This document shows, one piece after another, positions 24,752 to 33,466 of a stretch of DNA of 64,000 nt. The notes below the pieces were generated by a model. It worked only from the letters and a program-made list of their open reading frames with translations. It searched no databases and was not told the origin of the DNA. Position numbers and translations under genes: made by a program. The first letter of the stretch is position 1. Each line of letters opens with the position of its first letter. Source of the DNA: Rathayibacter caricis DSM 15933 (GTDB lineage Bacteria; Actinomycetota; Actinomycetes; Actinomycetales; Microbacteriaceae); the NCBI RefSeq assembly GCF_003044275.1, contig NZ_PZPL01000001.1:62001-126000 (forward strand). The letters are read 5' to 3'.

Positions 24752-25774
24752 ATGGCACTGACGCTCCCGGAACCCCGGCTCCCCTCCCTCCTCGACTCCC
24801 CCGTTCTGAAGTGGGGGATCCTGGCCCCGGGCGGCATCGCCACGAGCTTCGTCACCGCGCTGCGCAAGCACACGCGCCAGGAGGTCGTGGCCGTCGGCTC
24901 GCGCTCGCTCGAGCGCGCGCAGGAGTTCGCGAACCGCTTCGGCATCGCCAGGGCCTCCGCGGGCTACGAGGCGGTCGTGAACGACCCCGAGGTCGATGTG
25001 GTCTACATCGCCTCGCCGCACTCGGAGCACGCCCGGCAGGCGCTGCTCGCCATCGCCGCGGGCAAGCACATCCTGGTCGAGAAGCCGTTCGCGCCGACTC
25101 CGGGCGAGGCCGAGATGATCGTGCACGCCGCGCGCGACGCCGGCGTCTTCGCCATGGAGGCGATGTGGATGCGCTACCTCCCGCACATGGACGTCGTGCG
25201 CCGCCTACTGGAGGACGGCGCGGTCGGCGCGCCCGCCCTGGTCTCGGCCGACTTCGGGGCGGCGTTCCCGTTCGACCCCACGAGCCGCATCTTCGACCCC
25301 GCACTGGCGGGCGGCGGGCTGCTCGACGTCGGCGTCTACGCGTCCTCGTTCGTCTCGATGGTCGCCGGCACCCCGCAGAGCACCGTCGTCTCGGGAGGGC
25401 TGACCGAGACCGGAGTCGACGCGACCGCCACGATCGTCGGCCGCCACGCGGGCGGCGTGCAGTCGCTCGCCACCTCGACCGTGCTCGCCGACACCCTGCA
25501 GGCCGCGAGCGTCGCGGGCAGCGAGGGCCGGATCGACGTGCACCCGGGCTTCTGGCGACCGGGCGGAGTGACGCTCACACGCGGGGACGACTCCGGTACC
25601 TGGCTCGACGAGTCACCGCTGCGCGACGGCGAGGGCCTGGCCTGGGAGGCCGTGCACCTGGCGACCTACCTGGCCGAGGGCCGCACGGAGTCGCCGCTGC
25701 ATCCGCTCGACGAGGTCGTGCAGGTCGTGCGGACGCTCGACGACGCCCGGCGCCGCATCGGGGTGTCGGTCTAG
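24752..25774 (+). CDS. Gfo/Idh/MocA family NAD(P)-dependent oxidoreductase
   Basis: This is a 340-residue cytoplasmic dehydrogenase. The N-terminal Rossmann motif (KWGILAPGGIATSFV) and the catalytic-region signature ILVEKPFAPTPGEAEMI (with the EKP Lys) are intact. The C-terminal alpha/beta domain contains GGGLLDVGVY. Family members oxidise sugars, inositol or dihydrodiols; this subgroup resembles trans-1,2-dihydrodiol or glucose-fructose-type dehydrogenases, but no substrate can be fixed. It follows the BCCT gene by 55 bases. A large repeat array begins 35 bases after its stop. Confidence 0.9.
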   Translation: MALTLPEPRLPSLLDSPVLKWGILAPGGIATSFVTALRKHTRQEVVAVGSRSLERAQEFANRFGIARASAGYEAVVNDPEVDVVYIASPHSEHARQALLAIAAGKHILVEKPFAPTPGEAEMIVHAARDAGVFAMEAMWMRYLPHMDVVRRLLEDGAVGAPALVSADFGAAFPFDPTSRIFDPALAGGGLLDVGVYASSFVSMVAGTPQSTVVSGGLTETGVDATATIVGRHAGGVQSLATSTVLADTLQAASVAGSEGRIDVHPGFWRPGGVTLTRGDDSGTWLDESPLRDGEGLAWEAVHLATYLAEGRTESPLHPLDEVVQVVRTLDDARRRIGVSV

Positions 25775-25808
25775 ACGAGACGCAGGCACGCACCCTTTTG
25801 CCGGGACG

Positions 25809-26123
25809 TGCACGATCTGCAGGGGAACGCACCATTTGCAGGGGGATGCACGGTTTGCAGGGGGATGCACGGTTTGCAGGGGATCCGGCCTGATCGAGGT
25901 GGTCGCCCGCGGCGGAATCCCCTTTCCTGCCCGCATCCCCTGCAGACCGCACAGGGACCTGCCGTGACGCAGCATCCTCCGCTCAGCACGGTCTGCAGGG
26001 GAATGCACCATCTGCAGGGGATCCGGCCCCGAGTCGGCCGACTCCTGCGGCGGAATCCCCTTTCCCCTCCGGATCCCCTGCAGATCGTACGGATGCCTGC
26101 AGACCGTACGGAGGCCTGCAGAC
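25809..26123. repeat. Array of direct and inverted CTGCAG-centred repeats with a duplicated hairpin block
   Basis: Four head-to-tail units of about 19 bases (GCACGGTTTGCAGGGGGAT-like) occupy 25809-25884. A unit in inverted orientation lies at 25933-25950, two more direct units at 25986-26026, and further inverted ones follow to 26123. A block is duplicated 138 bases apart: TTGCAGGGGATCCGGCC ... GCGGCGGAATCCCCTTTCC at 25874-25927 and 26012-26065. The flanks are conserved, the spacing is identical and the 18-base centres differ. In the second copy CTGCAGGGGATCCGG (26012-26026) and its complement (26069-26083) form a perfect 15-base inverted repeat. No gene is present between 25775 and 26170. 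Confidence 0.85.
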
Positions 26124-26170
26124 AGTTCAGAGGCCGGCGGACCGGCGATGGGCCGCGGCGGGCGCGGGCG

Positions 26171-27715
26171 TCAGCCGGCCGGCAGCTCGACGCGGAACGC
26201 GGTGCGGCCGGGCTCCGAGTCCACCAGGACGCGTCCGCCGTGGGCCTCGACGACCGCGGCCACGATCGCGAGGCCGAGGCCGGTCGAGCCGGTCGTCCGG
26301 GCGCGGGACGAGTCGCCGCGGGCGAAGCGCTCGAACAGCACGGGCACGAGCTCCGGCGCGATGCCCGGGCCGGAGTCGGTGACCGTCACGACCGCGATCG
26401 GCCGGCCCACGGAGTCGCGCTCCTCGGCGAGCGCCGCCACCACCCGCGTGCCGGCGGGCGTGTGCACCGACGCGTTCCGCAGCAGGTTCGCGACGACCTG
26501 GTGCAGTCGGAAGCCGTCGCCGCGGATCTCGACCGGCTCCTCCGGCAGGTCGAGGTCCCAGTCGTGGTCGGGGCCGGCGACGTGCGCGTCCGAGACCGCC
26601 TCGATCAGCAGCATCGTCAGGTCCACCGGTTCCTTCTCGAGGTCGCGGCCCTCGTCGAGCCGCGCGAGGAGCAGGAGGTCCTCGACGAGCGAGGTCATGC
26701 GGGTGGCGGCCGACTCGATGCGCTCGAGGGAGTGGGCGGCCGTCTCCGGCAGCTCCGATCCGGAGCGGCGGGGCAGCTCGGCGTAGCCGCGGATCGCGGC
26801 GAGGGGCGTGCGCAGCTCGTGCGAGGCGTCGGCGACGAACTGCCGCACCTTGTTCTCGCTCGCCTCGCGGGACTGCAGCGCCCCGGTGACGTGGTCGAGC
26901 ATCCGGTTGAAGGCGGCGCCCACCCGGCCGACCTCGGTGCGGGTGTCGGCGTCCTCCTCCGGGACCCGCTCGACCAGCTCGACCTGGCCGCGCTCGAGCG
27001 GCAGCTCGGCGACGCGCGTGGCCGTCGCCTCCACCCGGTCCAGTGGCCGCAGGGCGACCCGGATGATCGCGGTCGCGATCAGCGCGACGAGCAGCATCGC
27101 GAGCAGCGTGATCGCGATCACCACTCCGGTCAGCGAGCTCAGCACCTGCGTCGTCTCGCCCAGCGGCACGCCGACGACGACCACGGAGCCGTCCACGACG
27201 GCCGCCCGCGTGCGGTACTGCCCGAGGACGCCGCCCAGATCGACCGTCGTCTCGGCCCCGCCGGCGGCGATCGACTGCGCGAGCACCGAGTCCGGCTGCT
27301 CCGCGAACTCGCGGCAGTCTCCGTCCGCATCGATGTAGGCGCCGACGAACGAGCCGTCGGCGTTCTGCACGGCCGTGATCGTGCTGAGGTTCTGGTTCGG
27401 GCCGCCGAACGAGCCGGTCGGGCAGGTCGTGGCGCGTTCGATCGCCGAGGGCCCGGTGAACTGCCCGGGGCCGTCGAACTCCTGCAGCCGCGTCAGGGAC
27501 TGGGAGAGCTGCGCGTCGGTGCTCTCGTAGAGGATCCCCCGGAGCGACAGCACGCTGACCGCGCCGACGACGCCCGCGGTGATCGCGACCATCAGGACGA
27601 CGGCGAGGACCATCCGGCGCCGCAGCGTCCACGGCGCGCGTCCGCCGGAGCGGCGCGATCGGGAGCCGCGCAGGGCCGAGCGGGTCGCGAAGTCGCCGAA
27701 GCCGGGCCGGGCCAC
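26171..27715 (-). CDS. Two-component sensor histidine kinase
   Basis: This is a 514-residue membrane kinase. A first transmembrane helix near residues 32-55, an extracytoplasmic sensor domain (to about 215) and a second helix (TGVVIAITLLAMLLVALIATAI) lead into a HAMP linker. The H-box DASHELRTPLAAIRGYAEL follows, with the phospho-acceptor His near residue 299. The ATPase domain has NLLRNASVHTP, DSGPGIAPE and STGLGLAIV. Its start overlaps the stop of the response regulator by one base, so the pair is co-translated. The ligand is unknown; a nearby ABC exporter with the same promoter repeat suggests an envelope-stress or antimicrobial signal (inference). Confidence 0.93.
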   Translation of the reverse strand: MARPGFGDFATRSALRGSRSRRSGGRAPWTLRRRMVLAVVLMVAITAGVVGAVSVLSLRGILYESTDAQLSQSLTRLQEFDGPGQFTGPSAIERATTCPTGSFGGPNQNLSTITAVQNADGSFVGAYIDADGDCREFAEQPDSVLAQSIAAGGAETTVDLGGVLGQYRTRAAVVDGSVVVVGVPLGETTQVLSSLTGVVIAITLLAMLLVALIATAIIRVALRPLDRVEATATRVAELPLERGQVELVERVPEEDADTRTEVGRVGAAFNRMLDHVTGALQSREASENKVRQFVADASHELRTPLAAIRGYAELPRRSGSELPETAAHSLERIESAATRMTSLVEDLLLLARLDEGRDLEKEPVDLTMLLIEAVSDAHVAGPDHDWDLDLPEEPVEIRGDGFRLHQVVANLLRNASVHTPAGTRVVAALAEERDSVGRPIAVVTVTDSGPGIAPELVPVLFERFARGDSSRARTTGSTGLGLAIVAAVVEAHGGRVLVDSEPGRTAFRVELPAG

Positions 27716-28467
27716 TAGTCGGCGGGCTTCAGCAGGTAGCCGGCGCCGCGCACCGTGTGGATCATCGGCGCGCGTCCGGCGTCGATCTTCTTGCGCAGGT
27801 AGGAGATGTAGATCTCGACCACGCTCGACTTGCCGCCGAAGTCGTACGACCAGACCCGGTCGAGGATCTGCGCCTTGCTCAGCACCCGGCGCGGGTTCCG
27901 CATCAGGAAGCGCAGCAGCTCGAACTCGGTGGCGGTCAGCTCGATCTCGGTGTCCCCGCGGCGCACCTCGTGGCTGTCCTCGTCGAGCACCAGGTCGCCG
28001 ACGATCACGCGCGGGTCGTCGACGTCGTTCGCGAGCAGGGTGCTGCGACGGATGAGGCCGCGCATCCGGGCCACGAGCTCCTCGAGCGAGAAGGGCTTGG
28101 TGACGTAGTCGTCGCCGCCCGCGGTGAGACCCGCGATGCGGTCGTCGAGCGCGTCCTTCGCGGTGAGGAAGAGCACGGGAGTCTGGCTGCCGTCGGCGCG
28201 CACCCGCTGCAGCACCTGCAGTCCGTCGATGTCCGGCAGCATCACGTCGAGCACGATCACGTCGGGGCGGAACTCGCGCGTGATCGTGATCGCCGAGCGA
28301 CCCTCGGCCGCGGTGCGCACCTCCCAGCCCTCGTAGCGCAGCGCCATCTGGAGCAGGTCGGTGAGGGTGCTCTCGTCGTCGACGACGAGGACGCGGATCT
28401 GGGATCCGTCGGCGCGCGTGAGGCGGGTGCGCTGCGCGGGGGCGAGGTGCTTCGAGGGGGCGGGCAT
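27715..28467 (-). CDS. OmpR/PhoB-family response regulator
   Basis: This is a 250-residue DNA-binding response regulator. The receiver domain (about residues 24-138) has the acidic pair Asp30-Asp31, phospho-acceptor Asp74 in VLDVMLP, and KPFSLEEL with the conserved Lys. The C-terminal winged helix (about 155-248) contains LTATEFELLRFLMRNPRRVLSKAQIL and SYLRKKID. A direct repeat with an 11-base period (28490-28507) lies just upstream and matches OmpR-family tandem binding, suggesting autoregulation. The same box occurs before the ABC exporter at 30177. The kinase gene follows immediately. Confidence 0.93.
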   Translation of the reverse strand: MPAPSKHLAPAQRTRLTRADGSQIRVLVVDDESTLTDLLQMALRYEGWEVRTAAEGRSAITITREFRPDVIVLDVMLPDIDGLQVLQRVRADGSQTPVLFLTAKDALDDRIAGLTAGGDDYVTKPFSLEELVARMRGLIRRSTLLANDVDDPRVIVGDLVLDEDSHEVRRGDTEIELTATEFELLRFLMRNPRRVLSKAQILDRVWSYDFGGKSSVVEIYISYLRKKIDAGRAPMIHTVRGAGYLLKPAD

Positions 28468-28489
28468 GACTCCCAGTATCGGGAGAAGC

Positions 28490-28507
28490 CTATGAGGACG
28501 CTATGGG
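28490..28507 (-). promoter_or_regulatory. Tandem CATAG direct repeat, putative response-regulator box
   Basis: On the minus strand CCCATAG (28507-28501) and CTCATAG (28496-28490) start 11 bases apart, one helical turn, as expected for an OmpR-family dimer. The box is 23-40 bases before the response regulator start and overlaps the last codons of the APC permease gene. Confidence 0.5.
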
Positions 28508-29946
28508 CGGTCGATGCGGTCGCTGTGCGCATCCGCCGGCTGCTCGGGCTCCTCCACCGCCGCCGAGCGCGCGTAGCCGCGGACCCGCCGGTCGACGAAG
28601 GTCGCGAACCACAGCAGCACGCCGATCACGAGGAGCACCGCCGCGATCTCGTACTGCGCGATGTCGCGCCCGGAGGTGATCGGCAGCACCAGGTAGACGC
28701 ACGCGATCGCGCCCAGCACCGGCAGCACCGTGGGCGTCCGGAAGTGCTGGTGGTCCACCGGCTGCCGCCGCAGCACGAGGACCGAGACGTTCACCACGGC
28801 GAAGACCGCGAGGAGCAGGAGCGACGTGGTGCCGCCGAGCAGGACCGCGATCGGGTTCTGCGGGTCGCGCGACACGTACGCGGTGAGCAGCAGCGCGATG
28901 ACGGTGGTGAACAGGATCGCCGCCCACGGGGTCCGGCGCCCCGGCAGCACGTTCTTCAGGAACGGCGGCAGCACGCCCTGCTTGCTCATGCCGTAGAGCA
29001 GGCGGCTCGCCATCATCATGTTGATCAGCGCGCTGTTGGCGACCGCGAACAGCGAGATGAACGGCAGCAGCGTCGAGATCGGGAAGTCGGGCGCGGCGGT
29101 CTCGACGACCGTGACGAGCGGAGTGTCGTTGCCGGCCAGCTCGCCGACCGGCACGATCGCGACCGCGAGGGTCGAGACGAGGATGTAGACCACCGCGGTG
29201 ATGCCGAGCCCCGTGAGCATCACCTTCGGGAAGATGCGGCTGGGCTCCTTGGTCTCCTCCGCCATGTTCACCGAGTCCTCGAAGCCGACCATCGCGAAGA
29301 ACGCGAGCGACGTCGCCGCGCTGACCGCCAGCAGCAGCGACTTGTCGCCCGACGTCTCGAACGCGACGACCCGCGAGAAGTCGGCCTGCCCGCCGAACAC
29401 GGCGAAGAAGCAGACGAAGATCACGAGCAGCAGGCCCGAGAGCTCGATCAGGGTCAGGACCACGTTCAGGCCCACGCTCTCGGCGACCCCGCGCAGGTTC
29501 ACGAGGGCGATCAGCACCATGAAGACGAGCGCGATGGTGATCTTGACGCCGGCGCCCTCACCCAGGCCGAAGCCGATGGCGAAGTTGCTCGCGAACGCTC
29601 CGGAGGCGGCGGACGCCGAGGTGATGCCGCTCGCCATCACCGTGAAGCAGACCAGGAACGTGACGAAGTGGATGCCGAACGCCTTGTGGGCGTAGAGCGC
29701 CGCTCCGGCCGCCTGCGGGAACTTGGTCACGAGCTCGAGGTACGAGCAGGCGGTGAGGGTGGCGACGACGAAGGCGATCAGGAACGGCAGCCAGGCCGCG
29801 CCGCCCACCTCGGCGGCGACCTGCCCGGTGAGGGCGTAGATGCCGGTGCCGAGGATGTCCCCGACGACGAACAGGAGGAGGAGCTTGGGCCCGAGGACCC
29901 GCTTCAGCTCCGGCGGTGCGGTCGTGCTCTCGCGTGTCGCAGTCAT
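28501..29946 (-). CDS. APC superfamily amino acid permease
   Basis: This is a 481-residue polytopic transporter. The first helix carries the APC substrate motif VVGDILGTGIYALTG (GxG kink), and the region after helix 5 has AFFAMVGFEDSVNMAEE, the consensus for cationic or neutral amino acid permeases of the YfnA/CAT type. The ATG at 29946 has GGAGG eight bases upstream and is preferred to an upstream in-frame ATG at 30006. Its stop overlaps the promoter repeat of the response regulator gene. The specific amino acid is unknown. Confidence 0.9.
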   Translation of the reverse strand: MTATRESTTAPPELKRVLGPKLLLLFVVGDILGTGIYALTGQVAAEVGGAAWLPFLIAFVVATLTACSYLELVTKFPQAAGAALYAHKAFGIHFVTFLVCFTVMASGITSASAASGAFASNFAIGFGLGEGAGVKITIALVFMVLIALVNLRGVAESVGLNVVLTLIELSGLLLVIFVCFFAVFGGQADFSRVVAFETSGDKSLLLAVSAATSLAFFAMVGFEDSVNMAEETKEPSRIFPKVMLTGLGITAVVYILVSTLAVAIVPVGELAGNDTPLVTVVETAAPDFPISTLLPFISLFAVANSALINMMMASRLLYGMSKQGVLPPFLKNVLPGRRTPWAAILFTTVIALLLTAYVSRDPQNPIAVLLGGTTSLLLLAVFAVVNVSVLVLRRQPVDHQHFRTPTVLPVLGAIACVYLVLPITSGRDIAQYEIAAVLLVIGVLLWFATFVDRRVRGYARSAAVEEPEQPADAHSDRIDRP

Positions 29947-30051
29947 GATCGGCGCCTCCGTCGGCTCGTTCCGGTTGAGCGCGAGCCTAGGACCGCGACG
30001 GCGCACGGGGGAAGGGCCGGGGCGGACCGGGCCTCCGCAGCGATCGCCGGC

Positions 30052-30068
30052 TCATAGCCGCCGCATAC
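30052..30068 (+). promoter_or_regulatory. Tandem CATA direct repeat upstream of the ABC exporter
   Basis: TCATAG (30052-30057) and GCATAC (30063-30068) start 11 bases apart. They match the box found before the response regulator gene at 28490-28507 in both sequence and period. The exporter start is at 30177. I infer control by the same two-component system. Confidence 0.5.
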
Positions 30069-30176
30069 CCGGTCGAGACGCCGCGCAGAAGCGCCGTCCC
30101 TACGGTCGGGCATCGAGCGGACGACTCCGCCGAGCGCCCCGTCCCGGGGCCTCCCCACCTCGACCAGAAGGACACG

Positions 30177-31604
30177 ATGTTCACCACCTACCTCCGCAGG
30201 GAGCTCACGAACCGGCGACGGCAGACGGTCGTCGTCGCCGCGGGTCTCGCGCTCGCGATCGCCCTCGTGATCCTCGTCACCTCGTTCGCCGCGGGGGTCC
30301 GGAACGCGCAGGCGTCCGTCCTCGGCTCCGTCTACGGGGTCGGCACCGACATCACCGTGACGCAGGCCGCGGCCGCGCCGACCGAGGGCGGGGCGGGCGG
30401 CCAGCGCTTCGACTTCGGCGGGGACGACGGCACCACCGACGGCGGCACCACCTCGGTCAGCCAGTCGCGCCTGGAGGTCGATCGCGGGACCACCGCGTTC
30501 GATGCCTCGGCGGTCGGCACGGCCCTCGGGGTCGACGGCGTGCAGACGGCGATCGGCGTGCTCTCGCTGACCAGCACCACCTTCAGCGGCGAGATGCCGG
30601 ACCGGTCCCAGGCCGCGGCGCCCGGAGCGGCTCCGAGCCCAGAGGCCCCGGCCGGCGGCTCCTCCTTCGGCGTCGACTCGTTCTCGGTGCTCGGCCTCGA
30701 CCCGGCGGGCAGCGCGATCGGCCCGCTCGCCGACGTCGTCCTCACCGACGGGCGCACCTTCACCGCGGCGGACGCGGGGCAGGACGTCGTCGTGCTCGAC
30801 TCCTCCTACGCCACCACCGCCGCCCTGTCCGTCGGCTCGACCCTCGAGATCGGCGGCACCGCGTTCACCGTGATCGGCGTCGTCACGACCGACTCCCCCG
30901 ACGCGAGCACCGCCTCCGACACCTACATCCCGCTCGACGTCGCGCAGACGCTCTCGGGCGAGACCGGGATGATCTCCTCGGTCTACGTCCAGGCCGCGTC
31001 CTCCGAGGACATCGCGGGGATCCAGGCGGACCTCGAGACCGCCCTGCCCGACAGCACCGTCGCGACGCAGGCCGACCTCGCCTCCTCCGTCTCGGGCTCG
31101 CTCTCGACGGCCGGCGACCTCGTCGCGGACCTCGGCACCTGGCTCTCGCTGCTGGTCCTGGCAGCCGCGTTCCTGATCGCCACGCTCTTCACGATCTCGG
31201 GCGTCACCCGCCGCACCCGCGAGTTCGGCACCCTGAAGGCGATCGGCTGGTCGAACGGCCGCGTCGTGCGGCAGGTCGCGGGCGAGTCGGTCGTGCAGGG
31301 CCTGATCGGAGGCGCCGCCGGCATCGCGATCGGCCTCCTCGGCATCGCGATCGTGAACGCCGTCGCGCCCACCCTGTCGGGCACCTCCGCCTCGACGTCC
31401 GCGGGCGGCCCCGGAGGAGGGTTCGGGCCGGGTGCGCCGGTGGCGGCCACGGCGACGGAGGTCGCGCTCTCGCTCCCGGTCACGATCCCGGTGATCCTCC
31501 TCGCCGTCGGCCTCGCGGTCCTCGGCGGACTGCTCGCCGGCACGATCGGCGGCTGGCGGGCCGCGCGCCTGCGCCCCGCCGCGGCACTCCGCTCGGTCGG
31601 CTGA
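30177..31604 (+). CDS. ABC transporter permease, FtsX/MacB type
   Basis: This is a 475-residue permease. An N-terminal helix (VVAAGLALAIALVILVTSFAAGV) is followed by a large extracytoplasmic MacB-PCD-like domain (about 50-310), then three C-terminal helices of the FtsX fold, with TRRTREFGTLKAIGWSNGRVVRQVAGES as the conserved coupling loop. A Gly/Thr-rich low-complexity insertion (about residues 60-90) and a second near 145-160 decorate the outer domain. It pairs with the ATPase gene 38 bases downstream to form an exporter or mechanotransmission complex, probably for antimicrobial or lipid substrates. The two-component-like box upstream suggests inducibility. Confidence 0.9.
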   Translation: MFTTYLRRELTNRRRQTVVVAAGLALAIALVILVTSFAAGVRNAQASVLGSVYGVGTDITVTQAAAAPTEGGAGGQRFDFGGDDGTTDGGTTSVSQSRLEVDRGTTAFDASAVGTALGVDGVQTAIGVLSLTSTTFSGEMPDRSQAAAPGAAPSPEAPAGGSSFGVDSFSVLGLDPAGSAIGPLADVVLTDGRTFTAADAGQDVVVLDSSYATTAALSVGSTLEIGGTAFTVIGVVTTDSPDASTASDTYIPLDVAQTLSGETGMISSVYVQAASSEDIAGIQADLETALPDSTVATQADLASSVSGSLSTAGDLVADLGTWLSLLVLAAAFLIATLFTISGVTRRTREFGTLKAIGWSNGRVVRQVAGESVVQGLIGGAAGIAIGLLGIAIVNAVAPTLSGTSASTSAGGPGGGFGPGAPVAATATEVALSLPVTIPVILLAVGLAVLGGLLAGTIGGWRAARLRPAAALRSVG

Positions 31605-31642
31605 CCCGACCACCTCCACACCCCTCCGACCCGAAGGACGAC

Positions 31643-32314
31643 ATGTACACCCTCACGAACGTCACCAAGAGCTACTCCGGCGCGCAGACCGCGGTCACCG
31701 CGCTCAAGGACGTCACCCTCACCATCCCCGACGGCCAGATGGTCGCGATCCAGGGGCCGACGGGCGGCGGCAAGTCGACGCTGCTGCAGATGCTCGGCGC
31801 GCTCGACCGGCCCACCTCGGGCACGGTCGTCCTCGGCGAGCACGAGATCTCGTCCGTCGGCGATCGCCGGCTCGCCGCGGTGCGGGCGACGGAGGTGGGG
31901 ATCGTGTTCCAGAGCTTCAACCTGATCCCGACGCTGACCGCCCTCGAGAACGTCGAGACGGCGCTCGCGCCGCAGCGGATGCCCGCCGCCGAGCGGTCGC
32001 AGCGCTCCCGCGAGGCCCTCGCCTCCGTCGGACTCGCCGACCGCGGCGAGCACCTCCCGGCCCAGCTGTCGGGCGGGCAGCAGCAGCGGGTCGCGATCGC
32101 CCGCGCCCTGGTCAAGAGGCCCCGGGTGCTGCTCGCCGACGAGCCGACCGGCGCCCTCGACGAGGACACCCGCGACGACATCATGACCCTGCTCGAGACG
32201 CTCTGGACCGAGCGCGGGCTGACGCTCGTGATCGTGACGCACGACTCCGCCGTGGCCCGCCGCGCTCAGCGGCGACTGCACCTGAAGGGGGGCCGGGTGA
32301 CCGAGGCGGCGTGA
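31643..32314 (+). CDS. ABC transporter ATP-binding protein, MacB/LolD type
   Basis: This is a 223-residue single ABC ATPase with Walker [11 protein letters not shown]-loop [12 protein letters not shown], signature [15 protein letters not shown], Walker [13 protein letters not shown] and H-loop VTHD. All catalytic motifs are intact. MacB/LolD-type ATPases partner with FtsX-like permeases, and the gene directly follows one. The ATG at 31643 is preceded by CGAAGGACGAC. It ends 16 bases before the convergent dienelactone hydrolase gene. Confidence 0.92.
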   Translation: MYTLTNVTKSYSGAQTAVTALKDVTLTIPDGQMVAIQGPTGGGKSTLLQMLGALDRPTSGTVVLGEHEISSVGDRRLAAVRATEVGIVFQSFNLIPTLTALENVETALAPQRMPAAERSQRSREALASVGLADRGEHLPAQLSGGQQQRVAIARALVKRPRVLLADEPTGALDEDTRDDIMTLLETLWTERGLTLVIVTHDSAVARRAQRRLHLKGGRVTEAA

Positions 32315-32330
32315 GCGGCGGCGACGCCTG

Positions 32331-33056
32331 TCAGATCGCGCGGGCCCGGAGGAACGCGAGCGCCCGCGTCCACGAGTCGGCCGCCGCCTCCGGGACGTAG
32401 GTGCCCTCGTTCGAGTCGTTGAAGAAGGCGTGGCCCGCGCCCGGGTACACGACTACCTCGACGTCCTCCCCGGCCGTCGCCTCGCGGATCCGGGGCACCT
32501 GCTCGACGAGCGGCGCGTCCTGATCTCCGACGAAGGCCAGCACGCCGACCTCGAGGGCCGCGAGCTCCTCGTCGGACGCCGTGACGTGCCCGTAGAAGGG
32601 GACGGCCGCCGCGAGTCGCCGCTCGGCGAGCGCCAGCGCCCAGCTGAACGTGCCGCCGTAGCAGAAGCCGGTGACCGAGACGCTCGTCACGCCGTCCTCG
32701 CTCAGCAGGCGCGTGACGAGCGCGCGGAGGATCGCGACGCTCCGTGCCGCGTGCTCGGGAGTGAACACGGGCGCGAAGAAGGTGCGCAGCTCGACCTGCC
32801 GCGGCAGACGCCGCACGGGGTGGTCGTAGTCGGCCCGCTGCTCGGTGTCGAGCTGCTCGAGCAGGCCGCTGTCGGCGAGCAGCTCGGGGGCGACGACGCG
32901 GAACCCCTCGGCCGCGTACCGGTCGGCGACCGAGCGGATGTGCCCGTCCACTCCCCACACCTCGTGGATCAGGATGAGGGCGCGCTCGCCCTCTCCGCTG
33001 CGGTACAGCGGGACGTCGTGGTCGGCCAGGGTCCAGGTCTCATCGCTCGTGGGCAT
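32331..33056 (-). CDS. Dienelactone hydrolase family protein
   Basis: This is a 241-residue alpha/beta hydrolase with the DLH catalytic triad visible as Cys132 (GFCYGG), Asp180 (VGDQDAP) and His209 (GAGHAFFND). N-terminal HEVWGVDGHI is the oxyanion region and VVAPELLADSG follows. Canonical enzymes open dienelactone in chlorocatechol breakdown; stand-alone homologues such as this often hydrolyse other esters or lactones, and no catechol genes are nearby. It is convergent with the ABC exporter. Confidence 0.9.
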   Translation of the reverse strand: MPTSDETWTLADHDVPLYRSGEGERALILIHEVWGVDGHIRSVADRYAAEGFRVVAPELLADSGLLEQLDTEQRADYDHPVRRLPRQVELRTFFAPVFTPEHAARSVAILRALVTRLLSEDGVTSVSVTGFCYGGTFSWALALAERRLAAAVPFYGHVTASDEELAALEVGVLAFVGDQDAPLVEQVPRIREATAGEDVEVVVYPGAGHAFFNDSNEGTYVPEAAADSWTRALAFLRARAI

Positions 33057-33127
33057 CCCCGCACGATAGCCGTGCGCCCCGGGAGGGGGACGCGTGCTTC
33101 CTGAGCGGTGTGCGGTTGACTGAGCGG

Positions 33128-33235
33128 ATGAGCGCGGAGGATCGACGGGGCGTGCGGGTGATCGCGACGGTCGCGGTGGTGGTCACGGTGATCGTGGCGG
33201 GGCACCTGGTGGTGCTCCTGCTGCTGGATCTGTGA
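33128..33235 (+). CDS. Possible 35-residue single-span membrane peptide
   Basis: An ATG at 33128 opens a 35-codon frame with a polar N-terminus (MSAEDRRG) and one long hydrophobic helix (VIATVAVVVTVIVAGHLVVLLLL). It starts 71 bases from the divergent hydrolase start and shows high third-position GC. There is no clear Shine-Dalgarno and the family is unrecognised, so this could be chance. From 33236 to 33466 I see no gene. Confidence 0.35.
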   Translation: MSAEDRRGVRVIATVAVVVTVIVAGHLVVLLLLDL

Positions 33236-33466
33236 GCCGTTAGCGACCGAGAGTGCTGCTCGGCGCACCGGTCTGATCCCGGCCCTCCTCTCTCCGTCCG
33301 GGAGGGCGGAGGGCGGACGGGCGTGAGGCCGTTCGGTTCGCTTCCGGCGAGGGTGCGGCCCATCTGGGGGAGGGCTAACCCGATTAATGCTCCGATCGGA
33401 GAGAGGACGATAAAGGCTACGTAGATTCAAGGCAATCCCCTTTCCTCGAGACCCTGCGGAGTTCTC

